Of a stretch of DNA of 64,000 nucleotides, positions 41,986 through 50,838 are shown one piece after another. Position 1 is the first letter of the stretch, and each line of letters starts with the position of its first letter. The stretch covers positions 1,178,001 to 1,242,000 of the forward strand of contig OW818648.1 in NCBI GenBank assembly GCA_942492735.1. Reading direction: 5' to 3'. This DNA is from Sporobacter sp942492735 (GTDB taxonomy: Bacteria; Bacillota; Clostridia; Oscillospirales; Oscillospiraceae). Position numbers and translations under genes: made by a program. A model generated the notes under the pieces. That model searched no databases and was not told the origin of the DNA. It saw only the letters and a program-made list of their open reading frames with translations.

Positions 41986-43002
41986 TTATTCGGGTATTCC
42001 GCCGCGCTTCCCGATACGGGCTCTCGAACCGCCAAGGTGGCGGCGCACCGAGAATAAATCCCAGCCAAAGCGTCTGTTGAAAAAGCCCATGATACCTCTG
42101 GGTGCAACAAGCATGATAATGATGGCGATAACACCCAGCATCAGCATGCTGAAGCCAGGAAAGGAGTACAGGAATTGGCGCAGCAGTACGAAAATGATCG
42201 CCCCGATGATGGGGCCTTCAATCGTGCCGATACCGCCGATGATGACGATAAACACCATGGACACCGTCCAGTCGATACTGAATGCGGCGTTGGGCTGGAT
42301 AAAGGCAAGATTCAGATACATGGCGGCACCGGCGATTCCGGTGACAAAGGCTGAAATCAAATAGCACTTCAGCTTGGTCTTATACAACTCCACGCCGCGG
42401 ACTTCGGCAGCTGCCTCATTATCGCGCATTGCCATAAGACCAAGGCCGAATTTGGAACGCAGGAGAAAGGATACGACGGCGACGGAAAAGATGCCAACCG
42501 CCAGCGAGATGTAGTAGATGAAACTGGGAGACATCGTATAGGTTGCAGAGATGTTATAACCGGTTCCGTAGTTCACAAAAGCCCAGATCAGGAAGATGAC
42601 CCGGAGGCATTCGGATAAGATCCATGTGCCAATGGTAAAATAGACATTCTTCATTTTGAATATGGGGATAGAGGTGACGAGCGCGAACACAACCGAGAGT
42701 ACGCCTGCAGCGAGAAATCCCCAGACGATGGGAAGCTTGTATACCTGCGAAAGCATGGCAAGCGCATACCCGCCAATACCAACAAAGCTTTGCTGACCAA
42801 GCGAGACAAGCCCGGTATATCCGCCGAGCAGATTCCACATCTGACCCAGTGACGTATACAGCAGAACAAGGATCATAACGTTAATTACGTAATTTCCGCC
42901 CCAGGCGGGTATGGAGATCAAAAGCGCAATAGAAGCCGCCAGAATGATCGGTTTGACCGCTCTTCTGCTGCTGAGGCGTCCGTCTGGGCTCAGTCTACTC
43001 AT
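41986..43002 (-). CDS. livM: Branched-chain amino acid-type ABC transporter permease (LivM)
   Basis: A 338-residue permease with about 9-10 membrane helices. The LivM/BPD_transp_2 signatures are present: LLGGYTGLVSLGQQSFVGIG near the start, MRDNEAAAEVRGVELYKTKL in the cytoplasmic loop and VIIGGIGTIEGPIIGA near the end. It pairs with LivH (31-bp gap). ATG follows AAAAAGGAGGTTGGCACACA. Last gene of the livK-G-F-H-M run. In anaerobes this transporter family also carries aromatic acids, urea and other small molecules, so the solute is not proven. Confidence 0.92.
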   Translation of the reverse strand: MSRLSPDGRLSSRRAVKPIILAASIALLISIPAWGGNYVINVMILVLLYTSLGQMWNLLGGYTGLVSLGQQSFVGIGGYALAMLSQVYKLPIVWGFLAAGVLSVVFALVTSIPIFKMKNVYFTIGTWILSECLRVIFLIWAFVNYGTGYNISATYTMSPSFIYYISLAVGIFSVAVVSFLLRSKFGLGLMAMRDNEAAAEVRGVELYKTKLKCYLISAFVTGIAGAAMYLNLAFIQPNAAFSIDWTVSMVFIVIIGGIGTIEGPIIGAIIFVLLRQFLYSFPGFSMLMLGVIAIIIMLVAPRGIMGFFNRRFGWDLFSVRRHLGGSRARIGKRGGIPE

Positions 43003-43032
43003 TGTGTGCCAACCTCCTTTTTTCGGGTTTGC

Positions 43033-43914
43033 CTATTTGCGTACTTTTTTGGATAAAAGCCCTTGTGGTCTCAGTGCCAAAATGATGAGCAGGACGAGAT
43101 ATCCCGACAGCATCTGAACTGGGGTACCAAATAAGCTCGACCCGATCAGCTGCGACAGACCCAGAATGATGCCGCCGAGCAGCGTGCCGAAAATGCTGCC
43201 CATCCCGCCGATGACCACGACGCCAAAGGCAATGATAAGGTACTGTGTGCCGCTGGAGGGATAGAAAACAAACGTCTGACCCACCAAAAGCCCCGCGACA
43301 CACGTGGCCGCCATGGTCAGGCCCATGGCATATATGTACATGCGTTTGGTATTAACACCCATAATCTCCGCGGCAACAACGTCACTGGAGGTGGCACGGA
43401 TAGCCCGTCCCAGCGAGGTTCTCTTAATAACCAGCGATAAAACCACAATAACCGCCACCGCCACAACGAAATTCATGACATACTGGCCAGATATAGAGAG
43501 ATGATCCGTATGCAGTATGTTTGTGTTCACAAGCGTTGTGGGTATGGTCTGTGAGTTGGGTCCAAAACCTAACAATAGCGCATTCTGGATGGTGATAGAA
43601 AGGCCGAAGCAAACAAGCAACGCGGGCTCAGAACCCTTGTCTATGACTCTATTGATCAGGTACTTCTGTATAAGGACGCCAATAATAACCATGACAACCA
43701 TCGTCAGCAGCAGGGCAAGGATAATACTGCCGGTAAATCTCAGCGCAAACATCATGGTAAAAAACGTTGAGAGGATCATCAGATCACCGTGCGCGATATT
43801 TGTGATCTTCATGATGCCGAAAATCAGCGACATTCCAACGCCTATAAGCGCGTACAGTCCGCCCAGGAGGACGCCGGTTACGACAGATTGAAGCAATGTA
43901 TCCACCAAAATCAC
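43033..43914 (-). CDS. livH: Branched-chain amino acid-type ABC transporter permease (LivH)
   Basis: A 293-residue permease with about 8 helices. LivH signatures: GVLLGGLYALIGVGMSLIFG, MKITNIAHGDLMIL, ATSSDVVAAEIMGVNTKRMY and VVIGGMGSIFGTLLGG. The start is GTG at 43914 in this annotation; TTG at 43908 or GTG at 43905 fit the GAGG site as well. It lies 15 bp after livF. Confidence 0.92.
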   Translation of the reverse strand: MILVDTLLQSVVTGVLLGGLYALIGVGMSLIFGIMKITNIAHGDLMILSTFFTMMFALRFTGSIILALLLTMVVMVIIGVLIQKYLINRVIDKGSEPALLVCFGLSITIQNALLLGFGPNSQTIPTTLVNTNILHTDHLSISGQYVMNFVVAVAVIVVLSLVIKRTSLGRAIRATSSDVVAAEIMGVNTKRMYIYAMGLTMAATCVAGLLVGQTFVFYPSSGTQYLIIAFGVVVIGGMGSIFGTLLGGIILGLSQLIGSSLFGTPVQMLSGYLVLLIILALRPQGLLSKKVRK

Positions 43915-43929
43915 CTCGGTTTCATTATG

Positions 43930-44664
43930 TTAAGCAAACCGGTTCACACCAAAGTATGCGTCGTTGACCTCGCTCTCGGGCAGGTCGCAGCATTTGCCCT
44001 CCATCATGACCCTGCCCTTGACCATGACATACGCGTGTTCGGTGTTTTTCAGGGAGCGCTTAACCTCCTGCTCTACCAGCAGAATCGTCACGCCCTCGTT
44101 GTTGATGCGCCGAAGAGACGCATAGATATCCTTTATGATGACGGGCGCCAGTCCCAGGGAAATTTCGTCGCAGATGATGAGCTCCGGATCAGACATGATT
44201 GCCCGCGCGATCGCGAGCATCTGTCGCTGTCCTCCGGAAAGAAAGGTTGCTAGCTGCCCTGACTTCTCCTTTAGCACCGGAAAGGTTTCATAAACTTTTA
44301 TAAGGCTCTCCGCCTTTTTCTTCTTAGCATGCGGCGGATAAGCTCCCATGAGGAGGTTCTCCATCACGGTCATATCTTCAAAGATACGGCTGCCCTCCGG
44401 TGCCATCGAAATGCCTCTGGTGACAATTTTGTTCGTGGGCATGCCGGTGATGTCTTCGCCCTTCCAGCGAACTCTGCCGCTGGTGGGTTTGTTTATACCC
44501 ATGATCGAATTGAGCAGCGTGCTCTTGCCTGCACCATTCGCGCCGATAATGGACACAATTGAGCCCCTGTGGAGACACATATTGACGTCATAAACGGCTT
44601 GAAGATCGCCGTAATGGACGTTGAGGTGCTCGACCTCGAGAAGGATATCGTTTTGTTTACTCAT
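43930..44664 (-). CDS. livF: ABC transporter ATP-binding protein (LivF)
   Basis: A 244-residue ATPase: Walker A GANGAGKSTLL, Q-loop region, signature LSGGQRQMLAIARA, Walker B ELIICDEISLGL, and His switch region LVEQEV. LivF-type end (VMVKGRVMMEGKC). It overlaps the end of livG by 8 bases, so the two ATPases are translationally coupled. Confidence 0.94.
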   Translation of the reverse strand: MSKQNDILLEVEHLNVHYGDLQAVYDVNMCLHRGSIVSIIGANGAGKSTLLNSIMGINKPTSGRVRWKGEDITGMPTNKIVTRGISMAPEGSRIFEDMTVMENLLMGAYPPHAKKKKAESLIKVYETFPVLKEKSGQLATFLSGGQRQMLAIARAIMSDPELIICDEISLGLAPVIIKDIYASLRRINNEGVTILLVEQEVKRSLKNTEHAYVMVKGRVMMEGKCCDLPESEVNDAYFGVNRFA

Positions 44665-45385
44665 TATCTTCCGCCCCCAGGTACACGTCGTTAACCTGCT
44701 TGGACCGCATCAGCTCGGCCGGTGGAGCGCAAAGGATATCCCGTCCGTCGGCAAGGAGCATGACACGATCGGTACCTTCAAGCATGGTCTGCATGACATG
44801 TTCGATCCATATAACGCTGATTCCGCGTTTTTTCACTGTACGCACAATTTCCAGAATCTCGCCGACTTCAGAATTGGTCAGTCCTCCGGCAACTTCGTCC
44901 AGCAGTAGCAGCTTCGGTGCTGATGCCAGGGCAACGCCAATTTCCAGACGCTTACGGGCTAAAAGACCGAGCTTTCCTGAAATATCGTCGTGCTGCGGGG
45001 ATAGCCTGATAAGGTCGAGTATCTCCTTGGCCTGGGCGGCTGCTTCCCGCTCCGCGAGGTTCTGACCGTAGATCCCGTTGGTAAGAATATTTTCATATAC
45101 CGTCATATTTTCAAAACACCGCGGTATCTGAAAGGTGCGTCCCAGCCCCATTCGAGTACGCTCGGTGATTTTCATTTTCGTTATTTCTTTCCCCAGAAAC
45201 TCGATCCTGCCCTTCGTGGGCTTCAGAATGCCTGACACGAGGTTTAACATGACGGTTTTACCGGCACCGTTCGGGCCGATAACGCCGAGCACCTCATTTT
45301 CATGGACTTCGAAATTAACGGATTTCAGGACCTCGTTGCTGCCGAAGGATATTCCTAAATCCGTCACGGTGAGAATCGCACCCAT
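44657..45385 (-). CDS. livG: ABC transporter ATP-binding protein (LivG)
   Basis: A 242-residue ATPase: Walker A GPNGAGKTVML, LivG-type GLGRTFQIPRCFENMTVYEN, and Walker B KLLLLDEVAGGLTNSE. The usual LSGGQ is replaced by LGLLARKRLEIGVA, with a degenerate signature (GKLGLLARKRLEI). The switch region is WIEHVMQT. ATG follows AGGGAGGCGACCTGT. A 117-bp gap separates it from the binding-protein gene. Confidence 0.93.
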   Translation of the reverse strand: MGAILTVTDLGISFGSNEVLKSVNFEVHENEVLGVIGPNGAGKTVMLNLVSGILKPTKGRIEFLGKEITKMKITERTRMGLGRTFQIPRCFENMTVYENILTNGIYGQNLAEREAAAQAKEILDLIRLSPQHDDISGKLGLLARKRLEIGVALASAPKLLLLDEVAGGLTNSEVGEILEIVRTVKKRGISVIWIEHVMQTMLEGTDRVMLLADGRDILCAPPAELMRSKQVNDVYLGAEDNE

Positions 45386-45502
45386 ACAGGTCGCCTCCCT
45401 TGTATTAACTCACTTTACGAGCATACCGGGACAATCCCGATATACTCGTAAAGCTTCATTGAATAATAACTAATTTTATATAGGCGTCTCGTTGCTGCTT
45501 TT

Positions 45503-46828
45503 TTAGCTGTATATCATCGGAAGAAGCTGTTCGGTGATCTTAATCTCCGGGACGTGGTTTGCAGCAACCAGAGACTGGCGATAGCCTGATATCGTTGACG
45601 CGTCGGCAACCCACTGCCCAGTTGCAATAGGGACATAGCCGACATGGTTTTCCTTGAACACGATATGGCCGTATATCGTGTCGAGATCTGTTTTCATGAA
45701 GGACTGCCGTACGGTCTCCTTATCAAGTGACTGTGCGCGGTTCAAGACATCGTATATCACATCAAATATCGAATAGTCCCAGCCGATGGTGATATCAGGA
45801 TCCTGTTTGACATTCTGTTTAAAATCGTCGCTCAGCTGTTTGGCTGTCAGGCCGAGCAGCGAGGAGGTGTAGGGGAATTCCGGTGACCACTGGGGTTCAG
45901 CCATGAAGTTCTGGGCACCAGTGCCAAGTTTGGCAACATCGGAAGAAAAATGCATACCCTTGCTCAAAAGGGAGATCTTCGGCTGGTAGCCGAGCTGCTG
46001 GCATTGGTTCACCACCGTGACGAGCTCCGGTGTCAGTAAGCTGGCAACAAGGATATCACAGCCTTCACTCTGAATTTTTGAAATGACGGACGTATAATCC
46101 GTGGTACCCTGCGGAAAGCGACCGGGATCGACGATCGTATAACCTCTCGAGGCTGCCTTATCAGCCATGAGCTGCGCCATGCCGACGCCATCGACGCCGC
46201 TGTCAAGCACCAGACCGATCTTTTTATTGGTTTCCAAACGGTCAAAGCCGTTGAAATACTCGTCGATGAAGTAATCGTAGTTGAACATCAAAGCAAAAGA
46301 CCATTGATAAGGCCCGAAAGCAAGCCAGCTGCTGTCTGGCGCGCCGGACACAAGTGTGGGAACCTGATTGCGTTCTCCGACAACGGAGACAGGATTGGCC
46401 GTATCAGGCGTCCATTGTCCTACCAGAATATCCACCTTGTCGCTTGTCGCGAGCTTTGTGGCGACCTCAGAGGCTTTTGTCGGGCTGCTTTCGCTGTCAC
46501 CCCAGATGATCTCAACGGGCAGTTTCTTGTTCAGCTCCTTGACCATGATACCGCCGTCTTTGTTCATAGCGGCCAGCGCGAGATCCGCGGCGTGTTTGAT
46601 GCCGACCGTGAAATTGGCCATCGGACCAGACAAGGGGGCGACGAATCCGATCTTGATACTGGTCTTGTCGGATCCGGCAGGGCTGCCGGGATTCTGACTT
46701 GTGCCGCTGGCGGATGCTGAGGGTGAGGAATTGGAAGCGACGGTTCCGGTACCGCAACCGGAAAACACTAGTGTGCAACAGAAAACGACGGCTAACAAGA
46801 GCGCGATGAATTTCGTATGCTTTTTCAT
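45503..46828 (-). CDS. livK: ABC transporter substrate-binding lipoprotein (LivK type)
   Basis: A 441-residue type I periplasmic-binding-fold protein. The signal peptide has lipobox LVFSGC, then a Ser/Gly-rich linker. The Peripla_BP_6 pattern starts KIGFVAPLSGPMANFTVGIK and includes EIIWGDSESSPTKASEVATKL. Further on, ILVGQWTPDTANPVSVVGER and VISKIQSEGCDILVASLLTP fit. The ATG follows GAGGAGGAAGAAA. First gene of the importer run. The adjacent UroD-family genes suggest the solute may be a methylated or aromatic compound rather than an amino acid (inference). Confidence 0.9.
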   Translation of the reverse strand: MKKHTKFIALLLAVVFCCTLVFSGCGTGTVASNSSPSASASGTSQNPGSPAGSDKTSIKIGFVAPLSGPMANFTVGIKHAADLALAAMNKDGGIMVKELNKKLPVEIIWGDSESSPTKASEVATKLATSDKVDILVGQWTPDTANPVSVVGERNQVPTLVSGAPDSSWLAFGPYQWSFALMFNYDYFIDEYFNGFDRLETNKKIGLVLDSGVDGVGMAQLMADKAASRGYTIVDPGRFPQGTTDYTSVISKIQSEGCDILVASLLTPELVTVVNQCQQLGYQPKISLLSKGMHFSSDVAKLGTGAQNFMAEPQWSPEFPYTSSLLGLTAKQLSDDFKQNVKQDPDITIGWDYSIFDVIYDVLNRAQSLDKETVRQSFMKTDLDTIYGHIVFKENHVGYVPIATGQWVADASTISGYRQSLVAANHVPEIKITEQLLPMIYS

Positions 46829-46887
46829 TTTCTTCCTCCTCGTAAATTTACTTATTGTCTAGGGATATAAGCCCTAAAACTCCGATA

Positions 46888-48126
46888 TTAATAGCCCCCG
46901 TATCTCAGTGTGGTGTCAAACATGGCGTGCAGATTTTCCTTCGGGCATTTGTCGATGACGATAGAGACATCCATAATGAAGCCGCCGCCGGGGGCGCAGA
47001 TGTCGAGCAACTCCCTGGTTTCACGGATAACTCTTTCTTTTGAGCTGAACATCAGCGTAGCTGTAGCCAGATTGCCGCAGATGCAGGCGACCTTGCCAAC
47101 TGTCGCTTTGGCCTTTTTCATATCCACCTTCTCAAACATATAAATGACCTTGCCCTTTGGCATGTCACACAGCTGCTCAAGCCTGGTATTGTAGTTGCCT
47201 TCGCAAAAGACGTACGGTGTGAGGCCGTTTTCGATACCGGCCATCATCAGAGCCTTTAGGCCGGGCCAGTAGAATTCCGCATAGTCGGCCGGGCTCATGA
47301 ACTCGTCCACGCCCATATGTAAGGGGATAAACAGATATTTATGTCCCAGGGCTTTTAACCCGCCAAGAGCATTTTTTATACAGAGCTGGGTCATGACGTC
47401 TAAAGCTTCATGCAGTTTCTCAGGCCGTTCTTTGATATCCGTAATGCAGTTGATCATGCCGCGGAAATTGTCCGCCAGCATGTCGAAGGGACAGGTCTGC
47501 CCAAGCGTGGGGCCAAGAGGGAAGCCTTCCTGAATGCAGGTGTCAAAGAAGAGGCCGTTCGCTTGAAGCCATTCGACGGATTTAGTGCCGGCAATCTGCA
47601 GCGCCTCAAGAGCGCTTTTCACTTCAGGGTCAGAAAAGGGGGCCATTGTAGAGAAAAGGCCGAGTTCTATGGGGTTCTGAAAATTCAGCTTGGCCAGTCC
47701 CGCGAGGTTTTTGTTTCTCCGCGGGAGCCATTTGGTCATAATAAAGTTGGTTGGGTCGAGAATGAATTCGTCATACTCGTCTTCGGTCATGTACTCGCCG
47801 TCAAGAATCTGAAATGATTGGTCCAGACCGAGACGATGCTGATAACCGGGCCAATGGATGAAATTACTCTGCAGTGTTTCAATAACGGGAATGGGGTACT
47901 GCGCGGTTCCCCACACCGCATCCGGCTCAAATTCCTTGAGGTATGCTTTCAGCCCGGGAATGACATTGCGCAGGTCTGACATTGTGGCATAATGATTGAT
48001 CCCATAAGCATCCCCGTAAAAGAAGTTCATCTTTGGCACGATAGGCACGCGGTCATACTCTTTAAGGTCCTGTACGGCCATCATGCGTTTAAGCCGCTCG
48101 TTATATTGTTCCTGTGTTGTTGCCAT
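46888..48126 (-). CDS. Uroporphyrinogen decarboxylase (URO-D) family protein, MtaA/CmuA-like
   Basis: A 412-residue protein; ATG at 48126 (MATTQEQYNERL) follows GTGAGGAGCATC, and the long upstream extension to 48237 lacks a ribosome site. URO-D-fold features: RVPIVPKMNFFYGDAYGI, a substrate-channel region (FSTMAPFSDPEVKSALEALQ), and IPLHMGVDEFMSPADYAEFY near residue 270. Nearer the C-terminus are PYVFCEGNYNTRL and VACICGNLATATLM. In MtaA-type methyltransferases a HxC...C set binds zinc; only Cys residues (FCEG, CICG) are clear here, so the chemistry is uncertain. True HemE motifs are absent. Paralogue of the broken gene at 48289. Probably linked to the adjacent importer. Confidence 0.8.
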   Translation of the reverse strand: MATTQEQYNERLKRMMAVQDLKEYDRVPIVPKMNFFYGDAYGINHYATMSDLRNVIPGLKAYLKEFEPDAVWGTAQYPIPVIETLQSNFIHWPGYQHRLGLDQSFQILDGEYMTEDEYDEFILDPTNFIMTKWLPRRNKNLAGLAKLNFQNPIELGLFSTMAPFSDPEVKSALEALQIAGTKSVEWLQANGLFFDTCIQEGFPLGPTLGQTCPFDMLADNFRGMINCITDIKERPEKLHEALDVMTQLCIKNALGGLKALGHKYLFIPLHMGVDEFMSPADYAEFYWPGLKALMMAGIENGLTPYVFCEGNYNTRLEQLCDMPKGKVIYMFEKVDMKKAKATVGKVACICGNLATATLMFSSKERVIRETRELLDICAPGGGFIMDVSIVIDKCPKENLHAMFDTTLRYGGY

Positions 48127-48221
48127 GATGCTCCTCACTTTCAAGCGCTTGGCTTTCATATAATCTTTTTGACTGAATATATCATAATATGTCTTGATAT
48201 CTTTGTGAAATATAAATAAAT

Positions 48222-48262
48222 AATGACCCCATTCCATTTCGGAATGGGGTCATTTTCTTTTT
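48222..48262. terminator. Terminator between the two URO-D family genes
   Basis: 14-bp stem aatgaccccattcc / ggaatggggtcatt with a 5-nt loop; T-rich on both sides. Nearly the same hairpin occurs at 49636-49664, so the two intergenic regions are duplicates. Confidence 0.85.
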
Positions 48263-48288
48263 TTAGAAGACTCTTGAAAAGCGATCGA

Positions 48289-49540
48289 TTAGATTTTATA
48301 GTTTCTTACCGTTTCAATCATCGCGTCCCAGTTTTCGCGTTTGGCATTCTCTATTGCCGCGCTAGTATCAAAGATATAACCGCCGCCGTCGGCAAGAATA
48401 TCAAGATGGCGCTTTGTCTCGTCAATAATTTTTTGCTTCGAACTCCATTCCAGATGATATGTCGGCAAAAACCCGCTGAGACAGGTTGTGCCCCCGAAAG
48501 CCTTTTTGCAGATTTCAGGATCCGCCGACTCAAAGTGCAGAAGCACTTTGCCTTTCGGCAGACCGACCATGTCGTTGATACGGGTGAAGTATTTCCCCTC
48601 GGTATATAGTATCGGGGTGACCCCCATATCGACGAGGGCGTTGACGCATTTCATGAGAGGCTTCCAGTAGAGCGTTTCAAACTGTTTGGGGCTCATGAAA
48701 CCATCCATTCCTTTATGCATCGGAAAGAATACGCGCTTGACCTGCATCGGAACAAATTTGAAATATGCCCAGCTTGCAATCTGGAGGTCGGCGAACATAT
48801 AACACGCCTTTTCAACCATATCGGGACAATCGAGCATATCCTCCATCGCTCCGGTCGTTGTGCGGAAATAGTCGCTGATGATATCAAACGGCGCTTCTCC
48901 GATTCCTGTCAGCAGGGGCGGAATTCCAATTTCAGCGAGTCTCGCAATAATCTGCGCGCTGGCTGCTGAGGCCTCAGCGTCATTTTTTCCGATCTCCCTG
49001 ATGAAATTCAAAAGCGGCGAGAACAGAAGGGTTGTACAGTCCTGAAAGAATTGACGTACCGAGGACGATCTGCGGCACGAAGCTGACAGATGACAAATCA
49101 GCCAGTTTCGGAAAGGCGCGGGGTATGTATTTCCTCAGCATAAAGCCGGTAAAATCGCTGAGCAGCTCGGGATATTCCTCCGGTGTCATATACTCGTTTT
49201 CGAGAACCTGATACGTTGTGTAGTCCGGGACTTTTGTACCGGGCCTCCCGGGCCAGTCTAGCATCTTTGATCCGGCAAGTTCATTCGACCTGCCGCTTGT
49301 AAAACCGGTTCCGGTGTAAGCATCCGGCATCTCTTCTTTATAAAACTTGACGGTTGCCTCCACAGCCTTCTGATAGCCGTACATGCCATCCTTGTACGTC
49401 GTCCCGTCACCGCTAAAAAAGTAAGGCAGACTTTCAACGAAGGGGACACACGGAATACGATCGGTTTTCTTCAGTGAAATGGCGTCATCAATAATTTGAA
49501 CACGGTCGGCAAATGTTATTTCTTTAGGAGATGTTGCCAT
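48289..49540 (-). pseudogene. URO-D family protein, disrupted by one frameshift
   Basis: Two minus-strand frames together make one URO-D family protein of about 415 residues. The front (from ATG 49540, MATSPKEITFADRVQ) runs through QIVLGTSILSGLYNPSVLAA to FEFHQ. The rear resumes one frame over from EIGKNDAEASAASAQ to the stop at 48289. The break is near 48985-49005, next to a run of six A (CGGAAAAAATGA). The shift needed is +1, not the common -1 slippage. The rear keeps FFPMHKGMDGFMSP and TPILYTEGKYFTRI, homologous to the intact paralogue downstream. Either a real pseudogene or a sequencing error. Confidence 0.75.
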
Positions 49541-49635
49541 GATGAACCTCACTTTCATTTATGTTACTTTTTGCATTTAATTAACTAAAAATATTATATG
49601 ATATAGAGATATTTATGTAAAATATAAATAAATAA

Positions 49636-49664
49636 TCACCCCATTCCGATTAGGAATGGGGTGA
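49636..49664. terminator. Terminator after the lysR gene
   Basis: 12-bp stem tcaccccattcc / ggaatggggtga with GATTA loop, four bases before the lysR stop on the minus strand (gene ends at 49668). On the minus strand an AT-rich tail follows. Confidence 0.8.
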
Positions 49665-49667
49665 ATC

Positions 49668-50633
49668 TCATCTGCCCTGTTGTTTATCGCGGGAATCGGG
49701 ATGCTCGCGAAAATACTCCTCGCATTTACTGACAAACAGCTTAACCGCGGAGTTGGAAGCGTTCTTTTTCCAGACGAGGGAGACGCCGCTGACGGTACCT
49801 TCCAGGTCATATGTTTTCAGAGGCATGCACGTTTCAATTCTGGCGGCTCTGTCCACAACGTATACCTGATCGTTGCTGCTGAGGCTGAGCGCGAAGGACG
49901 AAGCGTCCTCTATGTATTCATATTCGGAGGGAACGAAATCATATTTCATACACATCTCTTCTATCAGCTTCTGATAGGCGGGGACTTTGGACGGTGAATG
50001 GATGGTGAACCGCTGGAATCGCAGGTCAGGCACGGTGACCGTTTCTTTTTTTGCCAAAGGATTGGTTTCGAGCATCACTACCGACAGCGGGAATTGGATG
50101 AGTTCGCTCACGCAATACTCATCTCCCTCGTGCACCTTGATATCGTCACTTTCGAACCGGGATGTAAACACCACGTCAAGCGAGCCGGACAGGACACGTC
50201 TCCTCAGGCCGGGAAAACTGTAGGACTTTGTGTAAAGTTTAATATGCGGATATGTGTTTCGAAACTCGTTCACGATCGACATAAAAAAATAATCCAAATC
50301 ATAGAAGTTGTGGATTCCGACTGTGAGCTCGCCCAAAACGCCAAGTTGAAGAACATGGGCCATTTCCACGCTCTGTTCGATGACCGGCACGAGCCCCCGC
50401 AGCTGATCGCTGAGATACCGCCCGGCAGGTGTCAGCTTCACTTTTCCTTTTTCACGGACAAACAAAATGAGGTTCAGCGCCTTCTCCAGCGATGCGATGT
50501 TTTTGCTGATGACGGGCTGTTCCACACCCAGCTTCCGCGCGGCGGTGGTAAAGTTCAGATGCTCAGCGACCGTTAGAAAGCGCTGTATCTGCAAGAGGCT
50601 CATCGAATAAATATCGAAGCTCATATTCTTCAT
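49668..50633 (-). CDS. LysR family transcriptional regulator
   Basis: A 321-residue LysR protein. The N-terminal winged helix-turn-helix reads MSLLQIQRFLTVAEHLNFTT, AARKLGVEQPVISKNIASLE. The C-terminal effector domain spans about 95-305 (GELTVGIHNFYDLDYFFMSI onward). The ATG at 50633 follows GAAGGGATTACGCCGGT; the Met at residue 11 (MSLLQIQ) is an alternative. It is upstream of, and in the same direction as, the URO-D genes and importer, and is a likely regulator of them (inference). Confidence 0.9.
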   Translation of the reverse strand: MKNMSFDIYSMSLLQIQRFLTVAEHLNFTTAARKLGVEQPVISKNIASLEKALNLILFVREKGKVKLTPAGRYLSDQLRGLVPVIEQSVEMAHVLQLGVLGELTVGIHNFYDLDYFFMSIVNEFRNTYPHIKLYTKSYSFPGLRRRVLSGSLDVVFTSRFESDDIKVHEGDEYCVSELIQFPLSVVMLETNPLAKKETVTVPDLRFQRFTIHSPSKVPAYQKLIEEMCMKYDFVPSEYEYIEDASSFALSLSSNDQVYVVDRAARIETCMPLKTYDLEGTVSGVSLVWKKNASNSAVKLFVSKCEEYFREHPDSRDKQQGR

Positions 50634-50838
50634 ACCGGCGTAATCCCTTCTCGCGTATCAAAAACTCCGTATCAGCGTTTTTCTCTCTGTTCACGCTAAT
50701 AATATACAATTAATATCCTGATTTGTCCATAATATCCATCTGATTCTTATTACAGGCGTATATTATTCGGATTATGCCAGGGTATCAGAAAAAAGGATGG
50801 TGCGTTAACAACACGCAATGGCTCGGTTATTCGACAGA

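Noticed and set aside
46888..48126. Haem biosynthesis gene hemE
   Set aside because: The protein has the URO-D fold but lacks the HemE substrate-binding motifs, and it sits beside a transporter and a paralogue, not haem genes.
48222..48255. Riboswitch or operator between the URO-D family genes
   Set aside because: The hairpin is simple, has T-rich flanks on both sides and lies just after a gene end; a terminator explains it.
48980..49010. Programmed ribosomal frameshift at the six-A run in the URO-D family gene
   Set aside because: The change needed is +1 (or -2), the run is followed by TGA, no stimulatory structure is evident, and the intact paralogue has no such site. Pseudogene or sequencing error is simpler.
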